Shown here: in pieces, positions 47,866 to 57,021 of the stretch
Layout of the letters: each line of letters begins with the position of its first letter
How positions within the stretch are numbered: the first letter of the stretch is position 1
Assembly: GCF_005144715.1 (NCBI RefSeq)
Contig: NZ_SWKR01000002.1
Span: 1,434,146 to 1,498,145, forward strand
Source: Sphingomonas baiyangensis
Lineage (GTDB): Bacteria > Pseudomonadota > Alphaproteobacteria > Sphingomonadales > Sphingomonadaceae
Length of the DNA stretch: 64,000 nucleotides
Reading direction: 5' to 3'
Position numbers and translations under genes: made by a program
Notes under the pieces: model-generated
What the model saw: the letters and a program-made list of their open reading frames with translations, nothing else
What the model was told of the DNA's origin: nothing
Databases searched by the model: none

Positions 47866-49197
47866 TTACCGTGCGGAGAACGCCGTGCTTTCGAAACGGA
47901 TCGGCTCGCCCGTCGCCGAGCCGACGAGTTCGTCGTTCCACATCGCAACCCGACCGCGCACCACCGTGCCCACCGGCTTGCCGACGAGCTCGCGGCCCTC
48001 GAAGGGCGACCAGCCGCAGCGCGATTGCAGCCAGTCGGCGGTAACAATCCAGCGACGCTTCAGGTCGACGATGCTGAAATCGGCATCGTAGCCGAGCGCG
48101 ATGCGGCCTTTGCCCGACAGGCCGAAGATGCGCTGCGGGCCGGCGCTGGTGAGATCGATGAGCCGCGCCAGCGTGAGGCGGCCGGCGGCGACGTGATCGA
48201 GCATCAGCGGCAGCAGCGTCTGCACGCCGGGCATGCCGCTGGGGCTGGCGGGGTAGGTCGCGGCCTTTTCCTCCAGCGTATGCGGCGCGTGATCGGAGCC
48301 AAGCACGTCGACCACGCCCTGCGCAAGCCAGTGCCAAAGGCCGTCGCGATGCGCGCCCGAGCGGATCGGCGGGTTCATCTGCGCGTGGGTGCCGAGATCG
48401 CGATACGCCTCCTCGCCCGCCAGCGTCAGATGCTGCGGCGTCGCCTCGCAGGTGACGATATCCTTGTGCGCTGCCAGATATTCGAGCTCGGCGGGCGTCG
48501 AGATGTGGAGCACATGGATGCGGCGGCCGGCGGCGCGCGCCAGCGCGACGATGCGGCGCGTGGCGATCATCGCGCTCTCGTCGTCGCGCCAGACGGGATG
48601 CGAAGCGGGATCGCCCTTCACCCGCTCGGCGGCACGCGCGTTCATCCGGTCCTCGTCCTCGGCGTGGATCGCGACGCGGCGGCTGCCCGATGCGAGCACG
48701 CGGGCGAGCACGGCATCGTCGGAGACGAGCAGGTCGCCGGTCGACGAACCCATGAAGATCTTGACGCCGGCAGTGCCCGGCAACCGCTCGAGATCGCGCA
48801 GCTGCTCGGCATTGGCGCTGGTGGCGCCGACATAGAAGGCATGGTCGCACCACATGCGGTGATGCGCGCGTGCCAGCTTGTCGGCGATCGCGGCCTCGCT
48901 GTCGGTATTGGGCTTGGTGTTGGGCATCTCGAACACCGCGGTGACGCCGCCCATCACCGCCGCGCGGCTGCCGCTCTCGAGGTCTTCCTTGTGCTCAAGC
49001 CCCGGTTCGCGGAAATGGACCTGGCTGTCGATGACGCCGGGCAGGATGTCGAGGCCGGTGCAGTCGATCGTCTCGCCGGCATCGTGGCTGCCGCCGATCG
49101 CGACGATGCGCCCGTCCGATACATAGACCGCGGTTTCGGCCGGGCCGCCGGGCAGATGCACCGTGCCGCCTGCGAGTTTGAGATCAAAGCCTGCCAT
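47866..49197 (-). CDS. pyrC: dihydroorotase (class I, amidohydrolase)
   Basis: Closes the dihydroorotate ring in pyrimidine synthesis. The 443-residue amidohydrolase has the metal ligands in DSQVHFREPG, a lysine in VKIFMGSSTGDLL suited to carboxylation, histidines in AIHAEDED and VLHISTPAE, and the catalytic Asp in VDVLGSDHAPHTLEE. The ATG at 49197 has GAGG about 5 bases ahead; ATGs further upstream, including 49212, are less likely. An allantoinase or hydantoinase-like activity is possible for this family but dihydroorotase fits best. Confidence 0.9.
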   Translation of the reverse strand: MAGFDLKLAGGTVHLPGGPAETAVYVSDGRIVAIGGSHDAGETIDCTGLDILPGVIDSQVHFREPGLEHKEDLESGSRAAVMGGVTAVFEMPNTKPNTDSEAAIADKLARAHHRMWCDHAFYVGATSANAEQLRDLERLPGTAGVKIFMGSSTGDLLVSDDAVLARVLASGSRRVAIHAEDEDRMNARAAERVKGDPASHPVWRDDESAMIATRRIVALARAAGRRIHVLHISTPAELEYLAAHKDIVTCEATPQHLTLAGEEAYRDLGTHAQMNPPIRSGAHRDGLWHWLAQGVVDVLGSDHAPHTLEEKAATYPASPSGMPGVQTLLPLMLDHVAAGRLTLARLIDLTSAGPQRIFGLSGKGRIALGYDADFSIVDLKRRWIVTADWLQSRCGWSPFEGRELVGKPVGTVVRGRVAMWNDELVGSATGEPIRFESTAFSAR

Positions 49198-49241
49198 GAT
49201 CGCCTCTTTCATCGCCCTGCCCCACGCCTTACGTCGTGGCC

Positions 49242-49973
49242 ATGGACGATGCCACCCCGCAGATGCCGACCCGCCTTGCCGACCGCGCGGTGCTGCGCGT
49301 GGCGGGCGAGGACGTGCGCGGCTTCCTGCAAGGACTGGTGACGCAGGACATGGCGGCGGTCGCGCCCGGCCGACCGGCATGGTCGGGCCTGCTGACGCCG
49401 CAGGGCAAGGCGCTGTTCGATTTCGTGCTTTGGGCAGATGGCGACGCCATCCTGATCGATTGCGAGGGCGAACAGGCCGAGGCGCTGGCGCGCAGGCTGA
49501 CGCTCTACCGGTTGCGCCGGGCGATCACCATCGCGCGCGACGACGCGCTGGCGGCGCACTGGAGCGCCGATGCGCCCGACCGCCCGGCCGATCCCCGGCT
49601 GTTCGAGCTGGGGCGGCGCTGGCTGGCGCCGGCCGGCGATGTGGGTGACGCATCCGAGGCGTGGCGCGCGCATCGCCTGTCGCTGGGCGTATGCGAGGGC
49701 GTGGCCGAGCTGGGGCAGGACGCGACCTTGTGGCTCGAATGCAATGCCCGCGAGCTTTGCGGCGTGAGCTTCACCAAGGGCTGCTATGTCGGGCAGGAGA
49801 ATACCGCGCGGATGCATCACCGCGCCAAGGTGTCGCGCCGGCTGCTGGTGGTGCCGCTGGGCGAGGCCGGTCCACGCACGCGCGCGCGCTATCCCGAGCT
49901 TGGCGTGATGGTGGAACTGCGCCGGCTCGATGCGCTGGGCGATGCGGTGCTGCCGGTTTGGGTGGGGGATTGA
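49242..49973 (+). CDS. ygfZ: YgfZ/GcvT-like folate-binding protein
   Basis: Folate-dependent helper for iron-sulfur cluster maintenance. The 243-residue protein has the aminomethyltransferase fold and the YgfZ signature SFTKGCYVGQE near residue 180, whose cysteine is the family hallmark. VLRVAGEDVRGFLQGLVTQDM near the N-terminus is the usual start of the fold. The ATG at 49242 is preferred; a GTG two codons earlier at 49236 is possible. It is divergent from pyrC, with only 44 bases between the two starts. Confidence 0.9.
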   Translation: MDDATPQMPTRLADRAVLRVAGEDVRGFLQGLVTQDMAAVAPGRPAWSGLLTPQGKALFDFVLWADGDAILIDCEGEQAEALARRLTLYRLRRAITIARDDALAAHWSADAPDRPADPRLFELGRRWLAPAGDVGDASEAWRAHRLSLGVCEGVAELGQDATLWLECNARELCGVSFTKGCYVGQENTARMHHRAKVSRRLLVVPLGEAGPRTRARYPELGVMVELRRLDALGDAVLPVWVGD

Positions 49974-50004
49974 GGCAGTTATCCCACTGCTCGGAGTTCC
50001 GCTC

Positions 50005-50131
50005 CCGTTCGTGCTGAGTAGACCGAGTAGCGCCGATAGGCGCGTAGCGAGGGCTCGTATCGAAGCATCCTTCGATACGCCGCCTCGATACGCTGCTTCG
50101 CAGCTACTCGGCAACTACTCAGGACGAACGG
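50005..50131. repeat. long dispersed palindromic repeat (CGAGTAGC family)
   Basis: A 127-base element starting CCGTTCGTGCTGAGTAG and ending in its near-exact inverse CTACTCAGG-ACGAACGG. The inner part is also palindromic, with CTCGTATCGAAGCATCC facing TTCGATACGCCGCCTCG and two GAGTAGC motifs. A diverged second copy is at 24379-24528. It occupies most of the 188-base gap between the convergent YgfZ and DUF885 genes. Confidence 0.85.
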
Positions 50132-50161
50132 AGTGGAGTTCAGTATGGCTGCCCCTGCCGA

Positions 50162-51937
50162 CTACCCCCGCCGCTCCTTGAGCGTATCGGGCCCGCCGGC
50201 GGCGATCCAGCGGTCGATCTCGTCTTCGAGCACGGGCAGCGGCACCGATCCCAGATCGAGGATCATGTCGTGGAACCAGCGCTGGTCGAAGCGCTCGCCG
50301 AGCTTGGCCTCGGCCTCGGCACGTTTGCGGCGGATCGACATCTCGCCGAGCTTGTAGGCGAGCGCCTGCCCGGGCCAGCTGATGTAGCGATCGACCTCGG
50401 TCTCGACCTCGCGGCGCGACAGCGCGGTATGATCGGCGAGATAGGCGATCGCCTTGTCGCGGCTCCAGCCATAGCGGTGGATGCCGGTGTCGATCACCAG
50501 CCGCGCGGCGCGCCACATCTCGTAGGAAAGGCGGCCGAAATCCTCGTATGGCGTGCGATAGACGCCCATCAGCGTGCCGAGCCATTCGGTATAGAGCCCC
50601 CAGCCCTCGCCATAGCCCGAGAAATAGGTGCGGCCGCGGAACTTGGGCCGATCGGGGCCTTCGAGCGCGAGCGCGGCCTGGAAGCTGTGGCCCGGCGCGC
50701 ATTCGTGCAGCGTGAGCGCGGGGATGTTGTAGAGCGGACGCGACGGCAGGTCGTAGGTGTTCATCTGGCACGCATCGAGCCCGCCACGCCCGGCGGTGTA
50801 GAACGGCGCGATCGCCGGATCGACCTCGCGGATCGCGAAGCGGTAGCGCGGCAGCAGGCCGAAGAAATCCTTGAGCCGTCCGTCGACGCGCTTGGCGACA
50901 TAGCTGGAGACGCCCATCAGCTCGTCGGGCGTGCGTGCAACGAATTGCGGATCGGTGCGAAGGAAGGTGGTGAACGCCTTGAGATCGCCGTCGAACTTCG
51001 CAGCCTTCATGACGCCGGCCATCTCTGCCTCGATGCGCGCGACTTCCTTGAGGCCGATCGCGTGGATCGCCTCGGGCGTGAGGTCGAGCGTGGTGTATTC
51101 GCGGATCTGCTGCGCGTAGAACGCCTTGCCCTGCGGCAGCGCATCGGCGGCGAGGCTGGTACGCGCCTTCGGCAGATAGGTCTCGCGGAAGAAGCCCAGC
51201 AGCTTGCCATAGGCGGGCACCACCGCCTGGCTGATCGCGGCGCGGGCATCGGCCTCGATCGCGGCGCGTTCGGCAGCGGGGATGCTGGCGGGCATCGCGG
51301 CGATCGGCGCCCAGAAGGGGTTCTTCGTCACATCGGGCTCGGCGAAGGCGGTGATCGAAGCGTCGCGCCCTTCGAGCGTGACGCGCGGCACGCTGAACCC
51401 GCGCGCGAGGCCCGCCTGCATATTGGCGATGTGCTCGTCGAAATAGCGCGGCACGTCGCGCATCCGCGCGATGTAGCGGCGATACTGATCGGCGGTGCGA
51501 TAGCCCGAGCGGCCGGCGAGATAGGACCAGAAATTGCTGTCGGCGTTGAACGGCATTTCCCACGGGCGGAACGCGCTGCCCGCCAGATCGGCCTCGAGCG
51601 TGGTGCGGAACACCGCGGCGTTGATCCGCTCCTCGCGCGGTAGCGAGGCCATCGGCACCGCATCGAGCTGCGCAAGCATAGCCCGCCAGTGCGCGACGCG
51701 TTCGGCCTGCGCGGCGGGCGAAACGCGCGGCAGGCGGTCGCCCGCCGATTCGCCCGGCTCGTCGCTGTCGCGCTGGCCGGTCTGCGCAAGGCGCCATTGC
51801 CAGTCGGCATCGTAAAGCGCACGCAGCCGTGCCTCGGGCGACTGGGCAGCGGCGGGCGCGGTCTGCGCCACGGCGGGCGGCAGCGGGAACGCGATCGCGC
51901 AGCCGAGCGCGAGCAACAGATTGGAACGACGCGACAT
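50162..51937 (-). CDS. DUF885 family secreted protein, probable metallo-carboxypeptidase-like hydrolase
   Basis: A 591-residue protein with a signal peptide (LLLALGCAIAFPLPPAVA before QTAP). The DUF885 zinc-site-like motif TLHECAPGHSFQ gives HE-x4-H, with YGEGWGLYTEWLG downstream supplying a third acidic ligand. The family is structurally related to M32-type carboxypeptidases, but activity is rarely shown. The frame reaches 51991; the ATG at 51937 has GGGGGAGA upstream. It follows the sulfotransferase gene on the same strand with a 50-base gap. Confidence 0.87.
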   Translation of the reverse strand: MSRRSNLLLALGCAIAFPLPPAVAQTAPAAAQSPEARLRALYDADWQWRLAQTGQRDSDEPGESAGDRLPRVSPAAQAERVAHWRAMLAQLDAVPMASLPREERINAAVFRTTLEADLAGSAFRPWEMPFNADSNFWSYLAGRSGYRTADQYRRYIARMRDVPRYFDEHIANMQAGLARGFSVPRVTLEGRDASITAFAEPDVTKNPFWAPIAAMPASIPAAERAAIEADARAAISQAVVPAYGKLLGFFRETYLPKARTSLAADALPQGKAFYAQQIREYTTLDLTPEAIHAIGLKEVARIEAEMAGVMKAAKFDGDLKAFTTFLRTDPQFVARTPDELMGVSSYVAKRVDGRLKDFFGLLPRYRFAIREVDPAIAPFYTAGRGGLDACQMNTYDLPSRPLYNIPALTLHECAPGHSFQAALALEGPDRPKFRGRTYFSGYGEGWGLYTEWLGTLMGVYRTPYEDFGRLSYEMWRAARLVIDTGIHRYGWSRDKAIAYLADHTALSRREVETEVDRYISWPGQALAYKLGEMSIRRKRAEAEAKLGERFDQRWFHDMILDLGSVPLPVLEDEIDRWIAAGGPDTLKERRG

Positions 51938-51987
51938 GATGGATCTCCCCCGATGCCGCGCGACGATGGCGGTGGCGTCTTGCGGGG

Positions 51988-52848
51988 TCAACGGCCGGCA
52001 GCGTCGCGGTGCGCCATGCCGGCGAGCGCGCTGCGGAAATAATGCGCCCCCATCGCGACCTGCGGCGGCGCGAGGGCGAGCGGATCGTCACCATAGCCGA
52101 AGCGCCGGGCGACGGGGCCGGCGGCGGCGGCGGGCGGGCCGGCATAGTCGCGGTTGCGATTGGCGATGGGGGCATCAGGCGCAGGCAGCGCGACGCCCAG
52201 AAACGCCGAGAGCCGCGCGATCTCGTGCGTGCTGTCGCTCGCCAGATCCTCGTAGCGGAGCACCAGATAGTTGTGGAGGAACGGCAGGTCGCCGAGCAGC
52301 AGCGCGTGCGCGGCTTCCCAGTGATCGAGCAGCGCGGCCTCGTCGCTGACGCTCCACTTGGCGGTGGCGCGCGCGACGGCGAGCGGATGGCGGACGACGA
52401 ACACGAACAGCGATGTGGGGAACAGTTGCTGGTAGAGCCGCGCGCGCAGCAGGTTGACGGGCGATTTCTCGACACGGAGCGGCGCATCGGCAGGCACGAA
52501 CCACGGCGCCCATTCGGCAGCGATGCGCTGTGCGACCTCGTGCCGGTTGCAGGCGCTCGCCTCGGTCAGATGCTGCGCCGGGTCGAGTGCGAAGCTGCCG
52601 GGAATGCCGTGCCGCGCGGTGTGCGGGATCGCGCCCTGAAGATACACGCCCTCCTGCTCGGGGACCGGCGCGCTGGCGATGGCAGCGACGCCGGGGGCGG
52701 CAGCGATCAGCGACGCGACGAGGCTGGTGCCGCTGCGATGCAGACCGCCGACAAACACATAGCGCGGCGGCACGGATGTTTGACCTGAGTTAAGTTGATG
52801 CAAATCAATATCTTTTTCTGCTGGAATCGCGCTGCTCGATGCAACCAT
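51988..52848 (-). CDS. sulfotransferase family protein
   Basis: A 286-residue enzyme of the PAPS-dependent type. The 5'-phosphosulfate loop is LHRSGTSLV at 36-44. The 3'-phosphate region is VFVVRHPLAVARATAKWS, followed by LLDHWEAAHALL and the VLRYEDLASD motif. Such enzymes sulfate carbohydrates, lipids or proteins. The first 20 codons are AT-rich compared with the rest. It is divergent from the glycosyltransferase operon at 52917 with only 68 bases between starts, so it may modify that operon's product. Confidence 0.85.
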   Translation of the reverse strand: MVASSSAIPAEKDIDLHQLNSGQTSVPPRYVFVGGLHRSGTSLVASLIAAAPGVAAIASAPVPEQEGVYLQGAIPHTARHGIPGSFALDPAQHLTEASACNRHEVAQRIAAEWAPWFVPADAPLRVEKSPVNLLRARLYQQLFPTSLFVFVVRHPLAVARATAKWSVSDEAALLDHWEAAHALLLGDLPFLHNYLVLRYEDLASDSTHEIARLSAFLGVALPAPDAPIANRNRDYAGPPAAAAGPVARRFGYGDDPLALAPPQVAMGAHYFRSALAGMAHRDAAGR

Positions 52849-52851
52849 CGC

Positions 52852-52868
52852 CGTAACGATCGGTTACG
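52852..52868. promoter_or_regulatory. short dyad between divergent sulfotransferase and SPS-like genes
   Basis: CGTAAC and GTTACG are separated by GATCG. The dyad lies 4 bases before the sulfotransferase ATG and 49 bases before the SPS-like ATG, a position suited to an operator serving both genes. A second small hairpin, CTCCG-CTCG-CGGAG, follows at 52876-52889. No factor can be named. Confidence 0.35.
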
Positions 52869-52916
52869 CCAACGGCTCCGCTCGCGGAGGTCTGAAATCT
52901 CGCGGCGGGGAAAAAT

Positions 52917-54962
52917 ATGCGGATCATGTCACTCGCGCTGGGCGGTTGCCTGAAGGCGCCGCCCGTCGCGTTCGGCCTGACCGAGGATACCGGCGGACAC
53001 ATCACCTATATCCTGGGCGCTGCGCGCGCGCTCGCCGCGCGTGCCGATGTCCGGTCGGTTGAGATCGTGACGCGGCTGATCGACGACACGACGCTGGGTA
53101 CCGCCTATGCCCAGCCCACCGAGCACGTGGCCGAGGGCGTGACGATCCGGCGGATCGATTCGGGCAACCGCGCCTATCTGAGCAAGGAAGCCAACGCCGC
53201 CGACCGGCCGGCCTTCACCGCCGCGCTGATCGCGCATCTCGAGCGCTGCGCCGAGCGGCCCGACGTGCTGCACGCGCATTTTGCCGATGCCGCCGAGGTC
53301 GCGATGGCGGTGCGTGCGCGCTTCGGCATTCCCTTCATCTTCACCGGCCATTCGATGGCGATCGACAAGCAGGCGGCGATGGCCGCGCCCTGCCCCGGCA
53401 TCGCCGCGCGCATCGCGCTCGAGACACGCGCGGTGTGCGAGGCCGACGCGATCATCGCCTCGTCGCGCGACGAGGCCGAGCGGCAGTTGATGGGCTATGC
53501 CGGCGCCGATGCCGCGCGCATCCATTGCGTGCCGCCCGGCGCCAATCTCGATACCGAGGGCGATGCCAGCGGCAGCGAGGCGCGCGCGCTGCTCGCGCCG
53601 TTCCTGCGCGATCTCGACCGGCCGGCGCTGCTGGCGATCGCGCGGCCCGTGGCCAAGAAGAATCTGGTGGGGCTGGTCGACCTATATGCCGGCGACCCGT
53701 GGCTGCGCGACCATGCCAATCTCGTCATCGTCGCAGGGCTGCGCGATGCGCCCGACAGCGGCGAGACCGAGCAGCGCGGCGTGATCGCGGGGCTGCTCGA
53801 CCGGCTCGACCGCCACGATCTGTATGGCCGCATGGCGCTGCCCAAGCGCCACGACCAGCACCATATCGCAGCACTCTATGCCTATGCGCGCCAGACGGGC
53901 GGCGTGTTCGCCAATCCCGCATGGACCGAACCCTATGGGCTGACGCTGACCGAAGCGGCATTCCACGGGCTGCCCGTGGTCGCCACCGCGCATGGCGGGC
54001 CGGGCGACATCGTCGCGGCAATGGGGCACGGGTTGCTTGCCGACCCGCGTGATCCGCCGGCGTTCGCCGCCGCGATCCGCGCGCTGATAAGCGACCGCGC
54101 GCGCTGGCAGGCGGCGTCGGCGGCGGGGCGGCGCGGCGCACGGCAGCGCGACTGGGCGGGCTATGCCGAGCGCTTCGTCGGCATCGCGCGGGGTCTGCGC
54201 GACGCGCCGATCGCGCATGTGCGGCCGGCGCGGCTGCTGCTGGCCGATATCGACAACACGCTGACGGGCTGTCGCGCGGGTGCGGCAGACCTTTGCGCGC
54301 TGCTCGCCGAGCGGCGCGAGATCGGCTTCGGCATCGCCACGGGCCGCTCGTTGCAGGAAGCGCAGCGGCTGCTCGGCGAATGGGACTATCCCGATCCGAT
54401 GGTGATGGTGACGTCGGTCGGCAGCGAGATCTACTGGCGTGCGGGCGGGCGGCTGATTGCCGATGCCGACTATGCCGCGATGCTCGCCGGCGCGTGGGAT
54501 GCCGACGCGATCGAGGCGGTGGCGGCGACGGTGCCGGGGCTGGTGCCGCAGCCCGCGGTCGACCAGCGGCGCTTCAAGCGGAGCTGGTTCGCCGACGCCG
54601 CTGCCGCCGAGCGGTTGCGGATGCGGCTGGCGGCGGCGCGGATCGATGCGCGCGTGGTGCACAGCCATGCGACACTGCTCGACGTGCTGCCGGCGCGCGC
54701 GGGCAAAGGTGCGGCGATGCGCTGGGTCGCCGAGCGGCTGGGACTGCCGCTCGACCGCGTCGATGCGGCAGGCGACAGCGGCAACGACCTCGACATGCTC
54801 GAATGCTGCCCCAATGCGATCATCGTCGCCAATCACAGCCACGAACTGACGGGGCTGGCGCGGCGGCGTGGCATCCATGTCGCGACGCGGCCAAGCGCCG
54901 GGGGCATCGCCGATGCGATGCGCATGCGGATCGCCGCGCCGGCGGCGGGCGCTGCACGATGA
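52917..54962 (+). CDS. sucrose-phosphate synthase-like GT4 fused to a HAD phosphatase
   Basis: A 681-residue two-domain enzyme. Residues 1-430 are a GT4 fold (LTEDTGGHITYILGAARAL at the N-terminus is the sucrose-synthase/SPS signature; EX7E from E338 to E346 in WTEPYGLTLTEAAFHG). Residues 435-675 are a HAD-IIB phosphatase with the nucleophile motif DIDNT at 444-448 and GDSGND at 619-624, so both halves look active. It should make a phosphorylated disaccharide and dephosphorylate it. Sucrose is the first guess; glucosyl- or mannosyl-type solutes are possible. Three further glycosyltransferases surround it. Confidence 0.87.
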   Translation: MRIMSLALGGCLKAPPVAFGLTEDTGGHITYILGAARALAARADVRSVEIVTRLIDDTTLGTAYAQPTEHVAEGVTIRRIDSGNRAYLSKEANAADRPAFTAALIAHLERCAERPDVLHAHFADAAEVAMAVRARFGIPFIFTGHSMAIDKQAAMAAPCPGIAARIALETRAVCEADAIIASSRDEAERQLMGYAGADAARIHCVPPGANLDTEGDASGSEARALLAPFLRDLDRPALLAIARPVAKKNLVGLVDLYAGDPWLRDHANLVIVAGLRDAPDSGETEQRGVIAGLLDRLDRHDLYGRMALPKRHDQHHIAALYAYARQTGGVFANPAWTEPYGLTLTEAAFHGLPVVATAHGGPGDIVAAMGHGLLADPRDPPAFAAAIRALISDRARWQAASAAGRRGARQRDWAGYAERFVGIARGLRDAPIAHVRPARLLLADIDNTLTGCRAGAADLCALLAERREIGFGIATGRSLQEAQRLLGEWDYPDPMVMVTSVGSEIYWRAGGRLIADADYAAMLAGAWDADAIEAVAATVPGLVPQPAVDQRRFKRSWFADAAAAERLRMRLAAARIDARVVHSHATLLDVLPARAGKGAAMRWVAERLGLPLDRVDAAGDSGNDLDMLECCPNAIIVANHSHELTGLARRRGIHVATRPSAGGIADAMRMRIAAPAAGAAR

Positions 54963-56098
54963 AGCGCCCGATCGGCTATTTCGTCCACCATCAGGGGCGC
55001 GGCCATGCGGAGCGTGCGGCGGCGCTGGCGGCAGCATTGCCCGCCGACCGGCCGCTCACGATGTTCTGCGCGCGCGACGACATCTTCCCGCCGCTGCCCG
55101 CGCATGTGCGGATCGTGCGCATCCCCTCGCTTTTCGAGCCGCCCGCCGATGCCGATGCGCGCTGGAGCGAGGCGATGACGCCGCCGACGCTGCATTGCGC
55201 GCCGATCGGCTGGCCGACGATCACGCAGGCGATCGCGACGCTGGCGGCGTGGTTCGCCGAGGCGCGGCCGGCACTGTTCGTCACCGATGTCTCGGCCGAG
55301 CTCGCGCAGTTCGCGCGCATCGCCAGCGTGCCGTGCGTAACGGTGTTGCAGCATGGCAGCCGTGACGATGCGGGGCACATGGCGGCCTATGCCGGCGCCG
55401 TGGGCGTGCTCGCGCCCTATCACCGCGACCTTGAGCAGCCCGGCCGGCCCGACTGGATGCTTGCCAAGACGCATCACGCCGCGGGGCTGGGCGTGGCGGC
55501 GACCGAAATAGCGCGCGAGACAGCACGCGCCGCGCTCGACCTGCCCGCCGAGCGGCCGATCGTGCTGGTGATCGCGGGCGGCGGCGGGGGCGGCACGCCG
55601 GCGACGCCGGTGACGCTGGGCGCGCGTGCCGATCCCGATACGCTGTGGATCACGATCGGCAGCGTGGTGCACGAATGGCATGCGACGCCGCCGGCCAATC
55701 TGCGCCATATGGGCTGGGTCGGCGATCCCGAGCGCTGGATCGCGGCGGCGGACCGTATCGTGTCGTCGGCGGGGAACACCACGGTGCACATGGTCGCCGC
55801 GGCTGCCAAGCCATGGGTGGTGGTGCCCGAATGGCGCTATTTCGACGAGCAAATTTGGAAGGCGCGGATGCTCGATGCCGCGGGTGCCGCGATCGCGCTC
55901 GAGCATTGGCCCTCGCATGCCGGGGCATGGGACGCGGCATGGACGCGCGCCGCATCGCTCGACGTGGGCGCGCAGCAGCGGCTGGTGCAACCGCAAGCGG
56001 CGCGGGACGCGGCGGCCTGGATCGAGGCGCTTGCGGGCGGCGGGAGCGACGCCGTTGCCGATGCCACGGTGGCGCTGATCGCCGAGCCGGTGGTATGA
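54959..56098 (+). CDS. MurG/GT28-like glycosyltransferase
   Basis: A 379-residue GT-B enzyme. It starts IGYFVHHQGRGHAERAAAL, the GHAER form of the MurG-like G-loop. A second Gly-rich loop, VIAGGGGGGTP, opens the C-terminal domain. The donor-site stretch is IVSSAGNTTVHMVAAA followed by PEWRYFDEQIWKARML. The ATG overlaps the stop of the SPS-like gene and its own stop overlaps the next ATG, so the three genes are translated together. It probably adds a sugar to the product of the SPS-like enzyme or to a lipid carrier. Confidence 0.82.
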   Translation: MKRPIGYFVHHQGRGHAERAAALAAALPADRPLTMFCARDDIFPPLPAHVRIVRIPSLFEPPADADARWSEAMTPPTLHCAPIGWPTITQAIATLAAWFAEARPALFVTDVSAELAQFARIASVPCVTVLQHGSRDDAGHMAAYAGAVGVLAPYHRDLEQPGRPDWMLAKTHHAAGLGVAATEIARETARAALDLPAERPIVLVIAGGGGGGTPATPVTLGARADPDTLWITIGSVVHEWHATPPANLRHMGWVGDPERWIAAADRIVSSAGNTTVHMVAAAAKPWVVVPEWRYFDEQIWKARMLDAAGAAIALEHWPSHAGAWDAAWTRAASLDVGAQQRLVQPQAARDAAAWIEALAGGGSDAVADATVALIAEPVV

Positions 56099-57021
56099 CG
56101 ATTTCGCTATGCACGCTGGGCGCGGGGCGCGCCGATCATCTAGCCAACATGGTGCGCGGCCTGGCGATGCAGACGCATCTGCCCGACGAACTGGTGATTG
56201 CGGTAATGCAGGACGCGCCCTATGCGCTGCCCGATGCGCCGTTTCCGGTACGGCAAGTGATGATGAAGGGCGCGCAGCTGCCGCTCGCCGCCGCACGCAA
56301 CGCTGCGGCCACACGTGCCGGCGGCGAGACGATGATCTTCCTCGATATCGACTGCATTCCCGATCCCGATTTCGTGGCGGAATATGCCGCGGCGATGGAC
56401 GGGCGCGATGCGGTACTGATGGGCGAGGTGCTGTATCTGCCGCGTCATGCCACCGAGGGAGGGATCGATTTCGCGCGCTTTGCAGCCCTCGCTGAGCAGC
56501 ACAGCGAGCGCGCGGGACCGCCACCGGGCATCGTCGGCGCGTGCGGCGACTATCGCTGCTTCTGGTCGCTCAATTTCGCGATGCGGCGCGATCGCTTCGC
56601 GGCGCTGGGCGGCTTCGACGAGCGTTTCACCGGCTATGGCGGCGAGGATACCGATTTCGGGCGGCAGATCGCCGAGGCGGGCGTGCCGTTGCTATGGGCG
56701 CGCGGCTGCCGTGCGTATCACCAGTATCACCCGCACCACATGCCGCCCGTCCACCATGTCGAGAGCGTGCTCGCCAATGCGCGACGCTTCCGCGACAAAT
56801 GGGGCGAGTGGACGATGCAGCACTGGCTGCGCGCCTTCGTGCTGATGGGGCTGATCGAACGCCGGGGCGACGACTATGCGGTGCTGCGCGCGCCCGATGC
56901 CGCCGATCTGGCACTGACGGCGCAGCAAGCCGACCGGCCCTATGCCAGCAGCGCGCGCGTGCTGGCGATGCTTGAGGCTGGAGGCGCGGCGGCGAAGACG
57001 GCTTCGTACAAGGCGGCGTAA
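56095..57021 (+). CDS. GT2-family glycosyltransferase (galactosyltransferase-like C-terminus)
   Basis: A 308-residue GT-A enzyme. The DxD-type site is MIFLDIDCIPDPDF (about 81-94). The C-terminal segment GGFDERFTGYGGEDTDFGRQ is that of the galactosyltransferase-like group, with the catalytic ED. A His-rich stretch, YHQYHPHHMPPVHHVES, near residues 216-232 is unusual and may bind metal. It is the third gene of the coupled operon, and its last 82 bases overlap the tail of the convergent GT4 gene. Confidence 0.85.
   Translation: MTISLCTLGAGRADHLANMVRGLAMQTHLPDELVIAVMQDAPYALPDAPFPVRQVMMKGAQLPLAAARNAAATRAGGETMIFLDIDCIPDPDFVAEYAAAMDGRDAVLMGEVLYLPRHATEGGIDFARFAALAEQHSERAGPPPGIVGACGDYRCFWSLNFAMRRDRFAALGGFDERFTGYGGEDTDFGRQIAEAGVPLLWARGCRAYHQYHPHHMPPVHHVESVLANARRFRDKWGEWTMQHWLRAFVLMGLIERRGDDYAVLRAPDAADLALTAQQADRPYASSARVLAMLEAGGAAAKTASYKAA

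Noticed and set aside
53682..55037. 451-codon open frame on - opposite the SPS-HAD gene
   Set aside because: It crosses two coupled genes of the other strand and shows no motif.
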